Positions 42,490 through 53,756 of a DNA stretch of 64,000 nt are shown here, in pieces (position 1 is the stretch's first letter; every line of letters begins with the position of its first letter). A model generated the notes under the pieces. It was given only the letters and a program-made list of their open reading frames with translations, did not search any database and had not been told where the DNA came from. Origin of the DNA: Prunus persica (Eukaryota > Streptophyta > Magnoliopsida > Rosales > Rosaceae); assembly GCF_000346465.2 (NCBI RefSeq), contig NC_034009.1:24349090-24413089 (forward strand), written 5' to 3'. The translations under genes were made by a program, and so were the position numbers.

Positions 42490-44442
42490 TGAATTTTTTT
42501 GTAATTTTATTATGTTAGTGTACAAATTTTGGCAAACCTAATATATGTGGAGAAATGAAACATTGTTAAATAAATTGAGCTATACAAGAAAATGAGAAAT
42601 GAAAATAAATTTAGTTATAAAACATTGGTAAATAAATATATCCAAAACCTTTTCATAATAATGTTGAAAATTATTTTTACAAAACATTTTTAAAAAAAAA
42701 TGAAAATGAGATACAATTTGACATAAATGTGTATTAGGAGCCAAAACCTTGCGCGACGAAATCTGCCATGTCGCGCATTGTTTGAGCGACGAAAAATCAC
42801 TCGTTGTGACTATGTACCTTGCGCGACCAAAAGATTTTTTTCGTCGCGTCAAGTTGCAATTCCGTGCGACAACTTAATCTTTCGTCATGTAAAGACATTT
42901 TGCGCCACGCTTTCAGTACTGATCGCGCCAATATATTTATTTTAATGTAATATAATATATATATTTGAAATTGATGATCGAATTGATTCATTGTATTCAT
43001 ATAGGGTCAAGGAGTGTAGCTGTAAAAAATCATCAAAATCGGAGTTAAAATAACTGATAAATCGTGAATTTTCATTTATAACCGTCGAAAAGTTTTGTCC
43101 CGTCACTTGATCTTTGAATGTTTGTTTTTTCCGATTTTTGGCGTATATGATCTCGAAGTATAAACAAACAAGTTTGATGGTTGGATCATTGAAACTAGTT
43201 TTGTGGAATGCATATGCCATGAAAATAATATAGTCACCAACAATTAAGAGTTTATTTATACTTTCGTCAAATATAACGTAAGATGTTGTGGCATCCACTA
43301 GTGTAAAGATCTTAAATTAAAGATCAAATTCAGCCATTGTATTAATATAGGGTCAAGGAGTGTAGCTGCAAAAAATCATCAAAATCGGAGTTAAAATAAT
43401 CGTTAAATCGTGAATTTTCATTTATAACCGTCGAAAAGTTTTGTCCCATTACTTAATCTCTGAATGTTTTTTTTTTTCGATTTTTGGCGTATATGATCTC
43501 GAAGTATAAACAAACAAGTTTGACGGTTAGATTATTGAAACTAGATACCAATTAGATACATTTATACAGATACAGAATAAACGGTTCCCGTAAATAAATA
43601 AACTTTGCGCAATGAAAAAAAAATTGGTCCCGAAAAACTTTGAGGGATGGAATCTTACGTCACGCAAAAGATCTTTGAGCGATGCAAAGACAGTGGGCGT
43701 CGCCAACAAACCTTTGAGCGACAACTGGGCATCGTACGTCGCGTAGTGTTAAGATTGTCGAGGGTTTAGGGTTCAGGGTTTAGGGTTTAGGGCTTAGGGT
43801 TGATGATTGCGCGACGAATAAGATGTTCATGCGTTGCGTAAAATGGGTCACACCTTTCACTTTTTCTCTCTGCCGCAAAGCTCTAAACCCCAAATTTTGG
43901 TGAATCACAACCTTGCTCGACGGAAGAACAGCCACTTTGTTGCGCAAAGTCTATAAAAGAAAACCTTGCGCGACGCTTTTGTTTGTTCGTCGCTTAATAT
44001 CGGCCAGGCCCTTCACCTTCTCTCTCTCCCGCTAAACCCTAAATCCCCAATTTTGGGGGAATAACAACCTTGCACGATGGAATCTCAGCTAATTCGTCAC
44101 GCAAAGTCTATAAAAGACAACTTTGCGGGACGCTACTGTGCTTTCGTCGAGAAATATCGGTTAGACCTTTCACTTTCTCTCACTCGCACTAAACCCTAAA
44201 TCCCAAATTTTGGCAGAATCACAACCTTGCACGATGGAATCTCAGCTAATTTGTTGCGCAAAATGGTCAGGCCCTAAACCCTAAACCCCAAATTTTGATG
44301 GCCACACAACCTTGCGAGACAGTTGCGTTTATTCGTCGTGCAATGTATTGAAAATTCTGGCGGAAAACATACCTTGCGCGATGCCTCATGGTTTTTTTCG
44401 TCGCGCAAGTTCAATTAAAAATATCTTGGGCTACACTTTCCT
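42490..44442. repeat. CACTA-1 middle region with motif copies and duplications
   Basis: No gene. It holds further GCGCGACGAA-type motifs (42750-42910, 43600-43745, 43800-44450) and two ~195-bp direct copies (43003-43197 and 43349-43542, offset 346). An interstitial TTTAGGG tract is present, and from 43880 about three imperfect ~190-bp repeats, each with an AAACCCTAAATCCC..AATTTTGG core. Confidence 0.7.
43761..43802 (+). repeat. Interstitial telomere-like tract
   Basis: Six tandem heptamers of AGGGTTT type with two variants (AGGGTTC, AGGGCTT). This matches the plant telomere repeat TTTAGGG. It is too short to be a chromosome end and lies in the CACTA-1 middle region. Confidence 0.85.
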
Positions 44443-45368
44443 TTGTTCATCACGCAAGATCGAATAAATTTTCAGAAACAACACGACTGCCCAGACCCTT
44501 CTTCCTTATTCCTATTGTTTTGCCCTAACGCTTCTCTCCCTTCGCCGTCCACCGCCTCGCTGTCAGCCACTACTCCGCCGGAAAAAGGACTGGGCTGCCA
44601 TCACCTTCGAAGCCCACACCTTCCCTGCCGTCACCGCTACGTCTGCCAACGATTTTCGCAGATTATTCTCCGGCCTTGTTCTCTCTCCTCCAGCCACCAA
44701 TTCCGACACCAAAGGTATGATTTCTAGACTATTTTTCCTGCTTTAGCTTATGGTTGGATAGGATTTGGTTAATTGTTTATTTTTGGTATCTCTAATTTAA
44801 ACCCTAAGTTTGGCCGGTTTTTGAATTTAAATTCCGGCCACTTCCGATCATTTTTCGGGTTAGGTTCGAACAAAAGTGGCTCCAATTGAAGTTTTGAACC
44901 TAGGGAGGAACCTTGGCCCTTAGTTTTTAGAATTTTTCGGCGATTGTTATCGCTTTAGACACCCATGCGCTGCCGGCGCGTGTGGTGCCGTGTGGGATAA
45001 CTGTAGCAGTGGGGCATTGGGTCCCAGTGCAATCCCCTAGTTGTTACGAGCGCGTAGGTGTGCTTGGATTTGAATTTGGTTACCATTTGAGTCTCGAACG
45101 GATTTCGCCTATTGTGCAATTTTTGAGTTTGATATGTTCGGACCGTTGGATCGAACTCAAACTCACATATGTTGTACCTTGTATTTCTAGGATCGTGTAT
45201 GAGTCGACAGATCATGGATCAGAGTCCCGGATACTTCGAAATCGCAAACACTATGTCATCTATGCTTTTAATTAATTAGTTAAAATGCTTAATGAAATTG
45301 TATGTGCTTATAATTAAATATTCGTAAATTTGATTAATTTGTATGTGTATTAATGAAATTTTGCAAAT

Positions 45369-45643
45369 GTCAAACCTGATTAGAAGTCGTAAGGCAGAGA
45401 CGATTGCACAGAGTTCACCTGCCTCAGCTCAGTCGTCATCTGCTGCCACTGCTCCAGCACTGATGGACCACTTGCCAGTTGGTCCCGGGGGGTCCCAGGC
45501 CCCTACTTCGTCGGATTCATCAGTGGCACAGCCTGTTAGCGCCAAGTGGCGTCACCAGCCAGCTAGCACCACCGACACCACATTGACCGACGCTACTAGT
45601 GCATCGGGGTCAGCCAAGTATAGATTTCCTTCAACTACAGTTC

Positions 45644-45678
<35 letters not shown>

Positions 45679-47204
45679 TTTATAGTTAAATTTGTTATTT
45701 ATTTGACATTAATGTCATATTTCTTTGCAGCTAAGAAGAGCACCGGAGGGCCGTGTCGGCAGTTGAAGACGACGAAGGTCACTCGGGTGACCAACAGTCG
45801 TATCAACATCGGATATGACGAGCGACATCGGGCTGCACCGACGGCGGAGTTGCATAGCTCCTTGGCCCACGACATTGGTCACGTCGTTCGGACCCATTGC
45901 TCAATGCAATGGAAGTCTTAGAAGGCCATGCCTGACGAGATCAAGATAGAGGTGCGTGGCCAGTTGTCGGTATGTAGCCTACCTTTTAATTCTTTTCCTT
46001 TCAAACTTTATATATTTCTATTACTTAATATATGTTATTAATTTATTGCAGACAAACTACAACTTAGAGGACCTCGACGACGAGTCGTTGGCGTATGTCA
46101 ACAGACTCTTCCCTGAGAGGTACAAGCAGTGGAAGAGCGACTTGCACCACCATTTTGAGGCATTTGATGATCCGCAAGTCGCTCTTCAGGAGGGTTGTCC
46201 GAAGGAGTTTGAGGGGCGGGAGGATAGTTGGGCGTGGCTCTGTGCTCATTTTCAAGCGCTCGATTTTGTGGTATTTTTTAATATTAATTTCAAAATTATT
46301 ACATATTTCTTACTAATGTTTATTTAATTTTTTATATTTCATTTCAATTTCAACTAATACGTTTTATTTTTTGTATAACAGAATAAAGCCAAAGTCAATA
46401 AGGGCGATAGGAAAAAGAAGAGTCTTCTCCACCATTCAGGTTCTAGGCCATTCTCATATAGGATGGATGCATGGCAGTGGGTAATAAAAAAATAGTTTAT
46501 ATTTAATTTTTAATATGTCATTATTATTAATTTATTTTTTTCGTACTATTATTTTTCTTCTCTTGTAAAATTTCGGGAGGAGGTCCAAATTCCCAGAGAT
46601 CGATGTCTTTGGTGACGTTTATGTTTGACCTGGGAATGAGTTGGCCGAGTCCCTTCATGTAAGTATTATTTAACTTTAATTCTTATGTTATGCATTCAAG
46701 TTTCAGGGTTATTATATGAATGTTTTAATTTATATTTTATGTTATGTTAAACAGATGACGATGGTGGAGAGGAGCCAGTTGGTTCTTCAGGAATCCTCCG
46801 CCCAACTTCCTCCCGATACTCCGATCGAGTTTATGGATCCTCCACGAGATGCTGGGTTTCAGATCTTGACGGAGACGTTGGATCAGACTCTCAGGAGGAG
46901 GCCGGGGACATAATGTCGAGGGATGGGGAATGCCCGACGGAGGGAACCTAGACCCCGTTCATCAATGCAGTCAAACATTCAGGTGACTGCTTTGACAGCA
47001 AAGGTGGCCGAGCTTCAGGGTCAGATGTCAGTGATTCTGTAGTCCCCCGCGTGGTCCGGCATTCCAGTACAGCAATTTGATACGTCGACCTCCGAGCCCG
47101 TCCACCCCGAGCATGCCCACTAGACCACTGCTCTTGTAGACCCGCAGACCTCCGAGCTGCATATGCCTGACGACCAAGTAGATTTTGGAACATTATTTGA
47201 TTAG
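45369..47204 (+). pseudogene. CACTA-1 TNPA-like (Transposase_24-type) gene, decayed
   Basis: Multi-exon gene. Exon 45369-45615 is Ser/Ala-rich, followed by an intron with a (GT)n run (45645-45677). Exon 45731-45969 contains RINIGYDERHRA and QWKS*KAMPDEIKIEVRGQL, where TAG (45919) replaces a tryptophan. Exon 46051-46271 has NRLFPERYKQWKSDLHHHF, and later exons lie at about 46382-46480, 46570-46660 and 46755-47204. The C-terminal exon has stops (46912, 47041). The WxxWKxxPxxIK block and following GREDSWAWLC are typical of plant En/Spm 'Transposase_24/Ptta' proteins, thought to be the TNPA-like subterminal-motif binding partner. A 5' leader exon may lie at about 44470-44714 (C-rich, ending AAAG^GTATGA). 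Confidence 0.8.
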
Positions 47205-47394
47205 TTTTTTATTTTCACAATTATATTTTAAACCTTTCTCTTGTAGTATACATCTATTTTATTTTATATAATTTTTTGTTCTCTTCAATTCATTTTTGTA
47301 TTGCAATTTCATTTTATGACCAAAAAAAAAAAAACCAAATTTATTTTTTTACAAAATTAAAAAAAACATAATATTAAATTTAAATAATATATAT

Positions 47395-47920
47395 ATTAAT
47401 TTTGCGCGACGAAATATTTTTCGTTGCGCAAATTCACATTTTATAAAATAAAAAAACGTAAAACTTCATTTTAAATACATTTAGTTTATTCTTGCGTGAC
47501 GAAGTCATTCATCTTGCAAAAAGGATATGCGCTATGACGAAAATTTCATCGCGCAATATTGTTCGTCGCGCAAATGTTGGAGACACGAGTTGGGCGACGA
47601 AGGAAAGATCGTCGCGCAACTGTTTGCGACTTGAATCGCGCGACGAATATTTTCCTTCGCACAGTATATTCGCGACGAACATGCTTTTGTCGGCCAAAGG
47701 TTTGTGCGACGAACAATTGTGTTATCCCTAAACATTTTGTGCAATAAAGGTTAACCGTCGCTCAGTTTTGTGCGACCAATGCAAAAACTTGGTCACACAA
47801 AGTCTTTCCTCACTCTCTTTGCGCGACGGATTGTGCGCGACGAATTTTCTGTCGCACTGAAAATTGTGCGACTAAAAGTAACTTTGCGCGACGAAATCCT
47901 CTTCGCCGTGCAAATCGTAA
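47395..47920. repeat. CACTA-1 right subterminal motif array
   Basis: Dense copies of TTTGCGCGACGAAA and TTCGTCGCGCAAA (47401, 47545-47640, 47818-47905) next to the right TIR. Confidence 0.85.
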
Positions 47921-47935
47921 AATGTAGTAGTGTAT

Positions 47936-48334
47936 GCATTTAACAACAAATGCAATTTGAAACGAGTGTTGCTAAATGAACTCTAAAATTAACTGAGTAT
48001 ACCCTATGTACATCCTAATATTTAAATCAAACTGTAAAATTAACTAAGTATACCCTATTTAGCTACCAAAAATATCATTAGCAAACCCTTATACACTCTA
48101 AAGCATTAGTCGCCTCCTCCTTAAGCATCCTTACAGGGAAAGCTCAACCGAATTGATGCACAATCAACTGGGAACAATGCATGCTTGCCACCAACTCATC
48201 TAATTTCGGATTCACACCAAGGTTTTGTTGCCACCCGAATAAATAGTCCGCGAGGTCCAGGGCCATCCACTTATGACTCATGCTTATCTATTTTGGAAGC
48301 TGAAGACACCTGTCATGCATTTCCTTTTCAAAAG
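47936..48334. other. Gene-free stretch between CACTA-1 and copia-2
   Basis: Partly related, inverted, to 53600-53640 (AATTAACTAAGTATACCCTA). An open frame at 48185-48424 has no recognised family. No supported gene. Confidence 0.4.
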
Positions 48335-48520
48335 TCTAAATGGTTGAATATTCTATTGTATTACCAACGTCAAATAGTACCATATATATATACAGCAATA
48401 ACCTTCTATCAACCCTACTGTTAAGGCTTTGAAGACGTGATCCAATATTAGTGGGATTTGACCTACACTAATTTGGGCAAGTAAAGATATTACAAATATT
48501 TACAAAGATATTTCCTAATA
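48335..48520 (-). repeat. Copia-2 3' LTR
   Basis: Matches 53041-53235, with a short deletion at the plus-strand left edge and a few substitutions. Confidence 0.85.
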
Positions 48521-48679
48521 CTCCCCCTCAAGTTGGAGAGTGAATATCATGAAGTCCCAACTTGTCGCGCAATGTCACAAATTGATCCTTCCCCAAGGCC
48601 TTCGTAAAAATATCTGCCATCTGGAAGCGTGTAGGTACATACGAAGGACTAATTATTCCAGCTTGTAGTTTTTCTCGAA

Positions 48680-50154
48680 CTATGTGACAGGATTAGCGGC
48701 AATATACAAAGCTGACTGATTATCACAAAACAATGGTGCAGGAGCTATCTGTGGGACTTTTAAATCCTGTAGTATAAAGCGTAACCAAGTTAGCTCCAAA
48801 CATGTGTTGGCCATAGCTCGATATTCAGCTTCTGCTGATGATCTTGAAACATTGGTTTGTTTCTTGGATTTCCATGAGATGAGTGAATTGCCAAGAAAAA
48901 CACAGTATCCTGTAACTGATCTCCTTGTCGCACGACAACCTCCCCCAGTCTGAATCACAAAAAGCTTTTAATGTAAGATTGTTGGTGGCAGAAAATAACA
49001 AACGCTGACCTGGAGTCCCCTTGAGGTATTTAAGGACCCGTATGGCAGCATCCTAATGAGGTCTGCGAGGCTGATGCATGAATTGACTTAGTGTTCAAAC
49101 AAGATAGACTATATCAGGCCTTGTGACAGTAAGGTAGATCAATCGGCCAACCAGTCTCCTGTATTATCAGTAATTCTCAATCTGTGGGAGTGAGTTTCAA
49201 ATTCTGTTCCATTGGGAACTTGTCTAGGTGTGCGCCTAAAAGTCCTGAATCCTGCAAAATATCAAGTGCGTACTTTCTTTGAGACATGAAAATACCTTTC
49301 TTGGAACGAGAGAATTCAATGCCTAGAAAATATTTTAAATCTCCAAGATCTTTGATACGGAAGCGATTGAGAAGGAACTTTTTGAGACGTTCCATTTCTT
49401 GAAGATTATTTCCTGTGAGAAGCATGTCATCAACATAGATAAGAACTGCAGTAAATGAAGTGCCTTCAGCTTTGGTAAAAAGAGAATAATTAGCTTTAGA
49501 TTGTTGATAACCAGCCTTTTGAATGGTATCTGAAAAGGTGGAAAATCAGTTTCTAGAAGTCTGTTTGAGACCATAAAGAGACTTGTTGAGCCGACATACA
49601 GCGTTCTCCCCCTGTTGGCGAAGACCAAGAGGAGGCTCCATGTACACCACCTCATGTAAATCGCCATGGAGAAAAGCATTTTGAACGTCTAATTGGTGGA
49701 TGAACTAATGGCGGGCAGCAGCAACAGTAAGAAGACAACAGAGGGTAGTGAGTTTGGCTGTAGGGGAGAAAGTCTCCTGATAATCGATGCCTTGAATTTG
49801 AGTGTAGCCTTTAGCAACAAGCCGAGCCTTGTAGCACTCAATGGTGCCATCGGACTTGTATTTGATTTTGTAGGCCCATTTGCAGCCGATCAGTTTATGA
49901 CCAACAGACAGCGGAACCAAACTCCAAGTGTTATTGTGCTATAAAGCCTCTAGTTCTGCAATCATGGCTTGGCACCAATGTGGATCAAGAATAGCCTGAG
50001 CATAGGATGTGGGTTCTGTGTGACCTGTAATCTTAGCAAGAAAAGCACAATGGGCAGAGGATAAATGAGAGTAGGTAAGGAAGTGGGAAAGGGGATACCG
50101 AGTACCTAATGCAGAACGAGGTGCTGAGGTTGAGTGATTGACGTGGTTGGACAT
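48680..50154 (-). pseudogene. Copia-2 reverse transcriptase and RNase H, frameshifted
   Basis: Blocks lie in at least three frames: a linker with WCQAMIAELEAL (about 49939), [20 protein letters not shown] with [11 protein letters not shown] (49705-49920), catalytic IYVDDMLLTG (49415-49440), LGDLKYFLGIEFSRS (about 49330) and RNase H with RRSVTGYCVFLGNSLISWKS and SRSSAEAEYRAMA (48780-48930). These motifs define copia RT/RNase H; the breaks make it inactive. Confidence 0.88.
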
Positions 50155-51632
50155 GTGGTAGTCTGTATGCCATGCCGGAGGATGTTTATAGCGAGTGGAC
50201 TATCGAGGAGAGGGAATGAGAGGAATGGGATTATCTGTATGTGGAGGGGTAGGGTCGACGGATGGGGACAAAGGTGGGATGGGAGAGGTGGGGTTGTCAA
50301 GCTAGTCATATGCGTCACAGAGGATAGAGTGGTTAGGCACTTGTGGTGGGTTGGTTGGAGGGTTGGAGGATTGACTAGTAGGTTGGGCGGATCAATTGGT
50401 GGGGTCCAACTGTTAAGAAAATCAGAGGAAAGGTAGGGCTGAGGAGTAGGTGGGGTAAGGGAGGCCGAAAATTGAGAGAAAGGGAAGGTATTTTCACAGA
50501 ATCGGACATCACGGCTTACAAAGAATTTGTTTGTCTCCAAATTGTAGAGTTTGTAACCCTTTTGGCCAATAGGATATCCAACAGAGACACAACGTGTGGC
50601 ACGGGGATGAAATTTATGAATAGGATAGACAATAGTTGCATAACAGAGACAACCAAAGACTTTCAAGTGGTCGAGTGATAGGGGACGGTTGTATAACAAT
50701 TCAAAAGGTGATTTACTGGAAAGTAATGGTGAGGGTAATCGGTTAATAAGATAGACAGTGGTTAAGACACATTCACCCCAGAAAATAATGGGTAAGTGAG
50801 ACTGAAAAAGTAATGCATATGCGACAGTGAGAATGTGGCGATGCTTGCGTTCGACGACTCCATTTTGTTGTGGAGTGTAAACACAAGTGCGCTGATATTC
50901 AATGCCATTATTTTGAAAAAAATCCCTCATGGAGAAAAATTCAGACTCGTTATCTACCTGAATGGTTTTAATGTGGGCATGGAATTGAGAGTGGGCAAAA
51001 GAGACAAAAGATTTGAGAAGGTTTTGGGTTTCAGATTTATGCTGCATCAAAAATATCCATGTGCACCTAGTAAAGTCATCCACAATGGTAAGAAAGAAAC
51101 ATGCCCCTGAATGTGTGGTAACTTTGTGTGGACCCCAAATATCACAATGTAACAAATCAAAAGGAGCTTTAATTGATATTGAACTTAGAGGAAATGGAAG
51201 TCTTGTTTGTTTGGCCATGGGACAAACACTACAATTATTATCAAAAGAAATAGTATTGGAAGGCAATAATGAAGAAGCTAATCGAAGAAGAGCAGGGGAT
51301 GGGTGTCCAAGTTGCATGTGCCATAAATCGGATGAGAGTGAAACTTGATATGAGACAGGTGTCTTTTGCAATGGAGACATGTAATAGAGACCACCACGCT
51401 GTTTACCCAAGCCAATCATCTTCCTCGTAGCCAAGTCCTGCAAGGCACAGAAGGTAGGAAACAAAATGGCACAACAGTTTAGAGAAGTAGTGAGTTTGCT
51501 GGCAGACATAAGATTTAAGCGAAAAGATGGAACACACAAAACTTTGTCTAATGTGATATTTGAATTGAATGGTATAGTGCCAGTGGAAGTGATTGGGGCA
51601 TGAGAACCAGTAGGTAAATTAACAATGGGCAT
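50106..51632 (-). CDS. Copia-2 integrase region of Pol
   Basis: 508 open codons. N-terminal protease tail with LDKVLCVPSFRLNLMSASKL, then a zinc region with HMQLGHPS and CSVCPMAKQTR. The integrase core has LLHCDIWGP (Asp), IQVDNESEFF (Asp region; the usual Gly of DNGxEF is Ser-altered) and PQQNGVVERKHRHIL (Glu). A GKI-like C-terminal block with VFGCLCYA and GYPIGQKGYKLYNLE follows. It is in the same frame as Gag upstream, separated by one TAA. It would integrate element cDNA in the nucleus. Confidence 0.88.
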   Translation of the reverse strand: MPIVNLPTGSHAPITSTGTIPFNSNITLDKVLCVPSFRLNLMSASKLTTSLNCCAILFPTFCALQDLATRKMIGLGKQRGGLYYMSPLQKTPVSYQVSLSSDLWHMQLGHPSPALLRLASSLLPSNTISFDNNCSVCPMAKQTRLPFPLSSISIKAPFDLLHCDIWGPHKVTTHSGACFFLTIVDDFTRCTWIFLMQHKSETQNLLKSFVSFAHSQFHAHIKTIQVDNESEFFSMRDFFQNNGIEYQRTCVYTPQQNGVVERKHRHILTVAYALLFQSHLPIIFWGECVLTTVYLINRLPSPLLSSKSPFELLYNRPLSLDHLKVFGCLCYATIVYPIHKFHPRATRCVSVGYPIGQKGYKLYNLETNKFFVSRDVRFCENTFPFSQFSASLTPPTPQPYLSSDFLNSWTPPIDPPNLLVNPPTLQPTHHKCLTTLSSVTHMTSLTTPPLPSHLCPHPSTLPLHIQIIPFLSFPLLDSPLAINILRHGIQTTTCPTTSITQPQHLVLH

Positions 51633-51638
51633 TTGTGA

Positions 51639-53015
51639 TTATTCAGTTTTAGTGAAAAGTCTGGGATCATAAGTGATGTGATCAGTAGCTCCACTATCTA
51701 AAATCCAAGGTTTAGTGAACACAGAATTTATGGAAGGAATGGAAAAAGAAGCCAGACCTGCAGCATTTGCATAAGCATTGCTATTACCAGAGGAATGAGT
51801 TGAACTCATCATAGAAACAGCATGTGCTAGTTCTTGGAGTTGCTCTGCAGAAAACCCATGTAAAGGGTTGGATTGAGAGGCTGGCTGGGTTGGTGCACTG
51901 AAACCATATGATTGGGCCTCATGCGATGGAGCTGTGTCTGCGGCGTGGGCAGTAGGAAAGGACCCACGTGAATTGATGTGCCCTCTAGACCCTTGACGTT
52001 GTTGCTTAGATTGATTATGCCTATTGCCTTGAATTCCTGTGTCATTGGGAACCCATGCCCCATTTTTAAATTTACATCTATCCTCAGTGTGGCCTCTCCT
52101 ATCACAATACTTGCAATGGAATTTAAGGGTCCGACATTCTTCGATTGTATGACAGTTTCTATCAGAGTGCTCACAGTGTTTGTTCGTCGAATTATTCGAC
52201 ATATTGTTTGATCGGCTGTGAATCGCAACGGCAATGGAAAAATTCTCTGTTGGTCCTGATGTTATTTGTTGCTGTGTTTCGTCTTGAACGACAAGTGAAT
52301 AGGCTTGGCGGACATTAGGCAATGGCGACATCATGAGGATATTCCCGCGAACACCGTTGTAGGTGTCGTTGAGGCCCATAAGGAATTGCATCATCCGATC
52401 TTCTTCCTTTTGTGTATTGTGTGCTTTCATCTCGTTACATGTGAGAGGTGTTTGATATGTTTCTAATTCGTCCCAGAGATCTTTGAGTTTCTTGTAATAG
52501 TCTGAAACTGTCATGGTGCCTTGTGAGAGAGAGGCGATGGATTTCTGTATCTGATATATGGTTGGGGCATTCTTTTGTGAGAATTGATCTTTGAAATCTT
52601 GCCACACTTGATGGACAGTCTTGGCATGAACAACTGCTTTGGCTAGATCAGGTTCCACCGAATGAGCAAGCCATGATAAAATCATACTGTTGCATTGATT
52701 CCAGAGAGCATATTCGGTTGGTTGTTTTGTTTCTACAGGAGGTTGAACGGATCCGTTGACAAAGCCAACTTTGTTCTTGGCCGTGAGAGCATGGAGCATG
52801 GATTTACTCCAAGATGGGTAATTGGTGCCATTCAACTTTATGGGAACGAGCATGAGACCGGGGTGATCTGATTGATGAACAAAATATGGGTGTGATGAAT
52901 CCATACCAGGATTTTTGGTGTTGGTGCTTGAATTTTTGGAAGTATTGTCTTTGGTTTCTAGTGGTGTTTGATCTGACATGATGTTTGAAGGTGGGTAGGA
53001 AGTAGAAGGGGTCAA
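51639..53015 (-). CDS. Copia-2 Gag and protease start
   Basis: 458 codons from ATG 53015, in the same frame as the integrase part. Gag core with LVPIKLNGTNYPSWSKSML, a WNQCNSMILSWL block and a CHCC knuckle CKYCDRRGHTEDRC. A Gln/Asn/Ser-rich linker follows, then the protease active site WILDSGATDHITYD near the C end. It closes at TAA 51639-51641, likely a mutation within an originally continuous Gag-Pol. Confidence 0.9.
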   Translation of the reverse strand: MTPSTSYPPSNIMSDQTPLETKDNTSKNSSTNTKNPGMDSSHPYFVHQSDHPGLMLVPIKLNGTNYPSWSKSMLHALTAKNKVGFVNGSVQPPVETKQPTEYALWNQCNSMILSWLAHSVEPDLAKAVVHAKTVHQVWQDFKDQFSQKNAPTIYQIQKSIASLSQGTMTVSDYYKKLKDLWDELETYQTPLTCNEMKAHNTQKEEDRMMQFLMGLNDTYNGVRGNILMMSPLPNVRQAYSLVVQDETQQQITSGPTENFSIAVAIHSRSNNMSNNSTNKHCEHSDRNCHTIEECRTLKFHCKYCDRRGHTEDRCKFKNGAWVPNDTGIQGNRHNQSKQQRQGSRGHINSRGSFPTAHAADTAPSHEAQSYGFSAPTQPASQSNPLHGFSAEQLQELAHAVSMMSSTHSSGNSNAYANAAGLASFSIPSINSVFTKPWILDSGATDHITYDPRLFTKTE

Positions 53016-53040
53016 GTACCAGGATGAAGCTCTGATACCA

Positions 53041-53235
53041 TCTAAAGAAAGTAAATGGTTGAATATTCTGTTGTATTACCAATGTCAAATAGTACAATAC
53101 ATATATACAACAATAGCCTTCTATCAACCCTACTGTTAAGGCTTTGAAGACGTGATCCAATATTAGTGGGATTTGACCTACACTAATTTGGGCAAGTAAA
53201 GATATTACAAATATTTACAAAGATATTTCCTAATA
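53041..53235 (-). repeat. Copia-2 5' LTR
   Basis: 195 bp, partner of 48335-48520. The adjacent PBS complement is at 53029-53040. Confidence 0.87.
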
Positions 53236-53629
53236 TCCTCGTCGGGAAAAGATGTTCTGGGACTTGGTGGAAGTTGTAGTGGAGGTTTCAGACAGAATGC
53301 TGCTTCCAAAGTATTCAAGTTCCCTAATGCAGCCAAGGTTTGCTGAATTCTATACATAATGAATATGTTGCTTAAATCTGGATTCATATTTCAAAATCAA
53401 TTGGCTTAATCAATTGGATTCATACAATATAGATATGTTTTTTACCTTTTGAAAAACGTAGATATTTTTCACATACGTTTGATTGGGAAATGGTGAGTAG
53501 GGTGTACTTGTTAAAATTACATTTGTTTTACAATTCAACATATCTTTTTTGGTCATTTTATATTAGGTTAAATTAGTAATTTAATAAACAGTTTGGTAAT
53601 AAGGTGTACTTAGTTAATTTTAGGGTTCG
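53236..53629. other. Flank of copia-2, no recognised gene
   Basis: A minus-strand open frame (about 53387-53236: LAALGNLNTLEAAFCL then PPSPRTSFPDED) ends at the copia-2 border. It could be a host exon interrupted by the element, but its continuation beyond 48334 has stops and no family was recognised. Confidence 0.3.
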
Positions 53630-53755
53630 TTTAACAGCATTCTTTGAAACCCATTCTCAAGCTTCTAAACCTTGAACCATGTGTGTGCCATGGATTTAAT
53701 TTATTTTTCTCATTCTATCTAAGATCAACTTTGATAATATTTTTCTTTGTTTACT
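53630..53755 (+). repeat. Direct repeat, left copy
   Basis: CTAAACCTTGAACCATGTGTGTG and following bases match 55283-55408. The pair brackets the 53757-55250 segment, so that segment is an insertion accompanied by duplication of its flank, or the two are parts of a larger repeat. Confidence 0.75.
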
Positions 53756-53756
53756 G

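Larger units (their letters stand above)
37219..47932 (+). mobile_element. CACTA-1: complete but degenerate CACTA (En/Spm) transposon
   Basis: 10714 bp. The left end is CACTACTACGTTTTAATATT and the right end, reversed, CACTACTACATTTTACGATT, with TAT on both sides (37216-37218, 47933-47935). A 3-bp duplication and CACTA ends define the superfamily. Layout: subterminal motif array, TNP2-like transposase pseudogene, a repeat-rich middle with more motif copies, TNPA-like pseudogene, right subterminal array. The empty site near 55265 (CCTAAGTATGCAGTTACC) supports the boundaries. Both proteins are broken, so any movement would need proteins from another copy. Confidence 0.95.
48335..53235 (-). mobile_element. 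Copia-2: decayed Ty1/copia retrotransposon (RE1-like)
   Basis: About 4.9 kb on the minus strand. The LTRs are at about 48335-48520 and 53041-53235 (195 bp, the former shorter by about 9 bp). The PBS complement GCTCTGATACCA (53029-53040) touches the 5' LTR. A purine tract (TTGAGGGGGAG on the minus strand, 48521-48531) touches the 3' LTR. The LTR start TATTAGGAAATATC lacks the usual TG. No unambiguous target duplication was found. Gag and integrase are nearly open; RT and RNase H are split by several frameshifts. Confidence 0.9.

Noticed and set aside
43761..43802. True telomere or chromosome end
   Set aside because: Only six imperfect heptamers, embedded within a transposon.
53236..53250. AAAAG target duplication for copia-2
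   Set aside because: AAAAG occurs at 48330-48334 and 53246-53250, but using it would leave an 10-bp sequence in one LTR that the other lacks.
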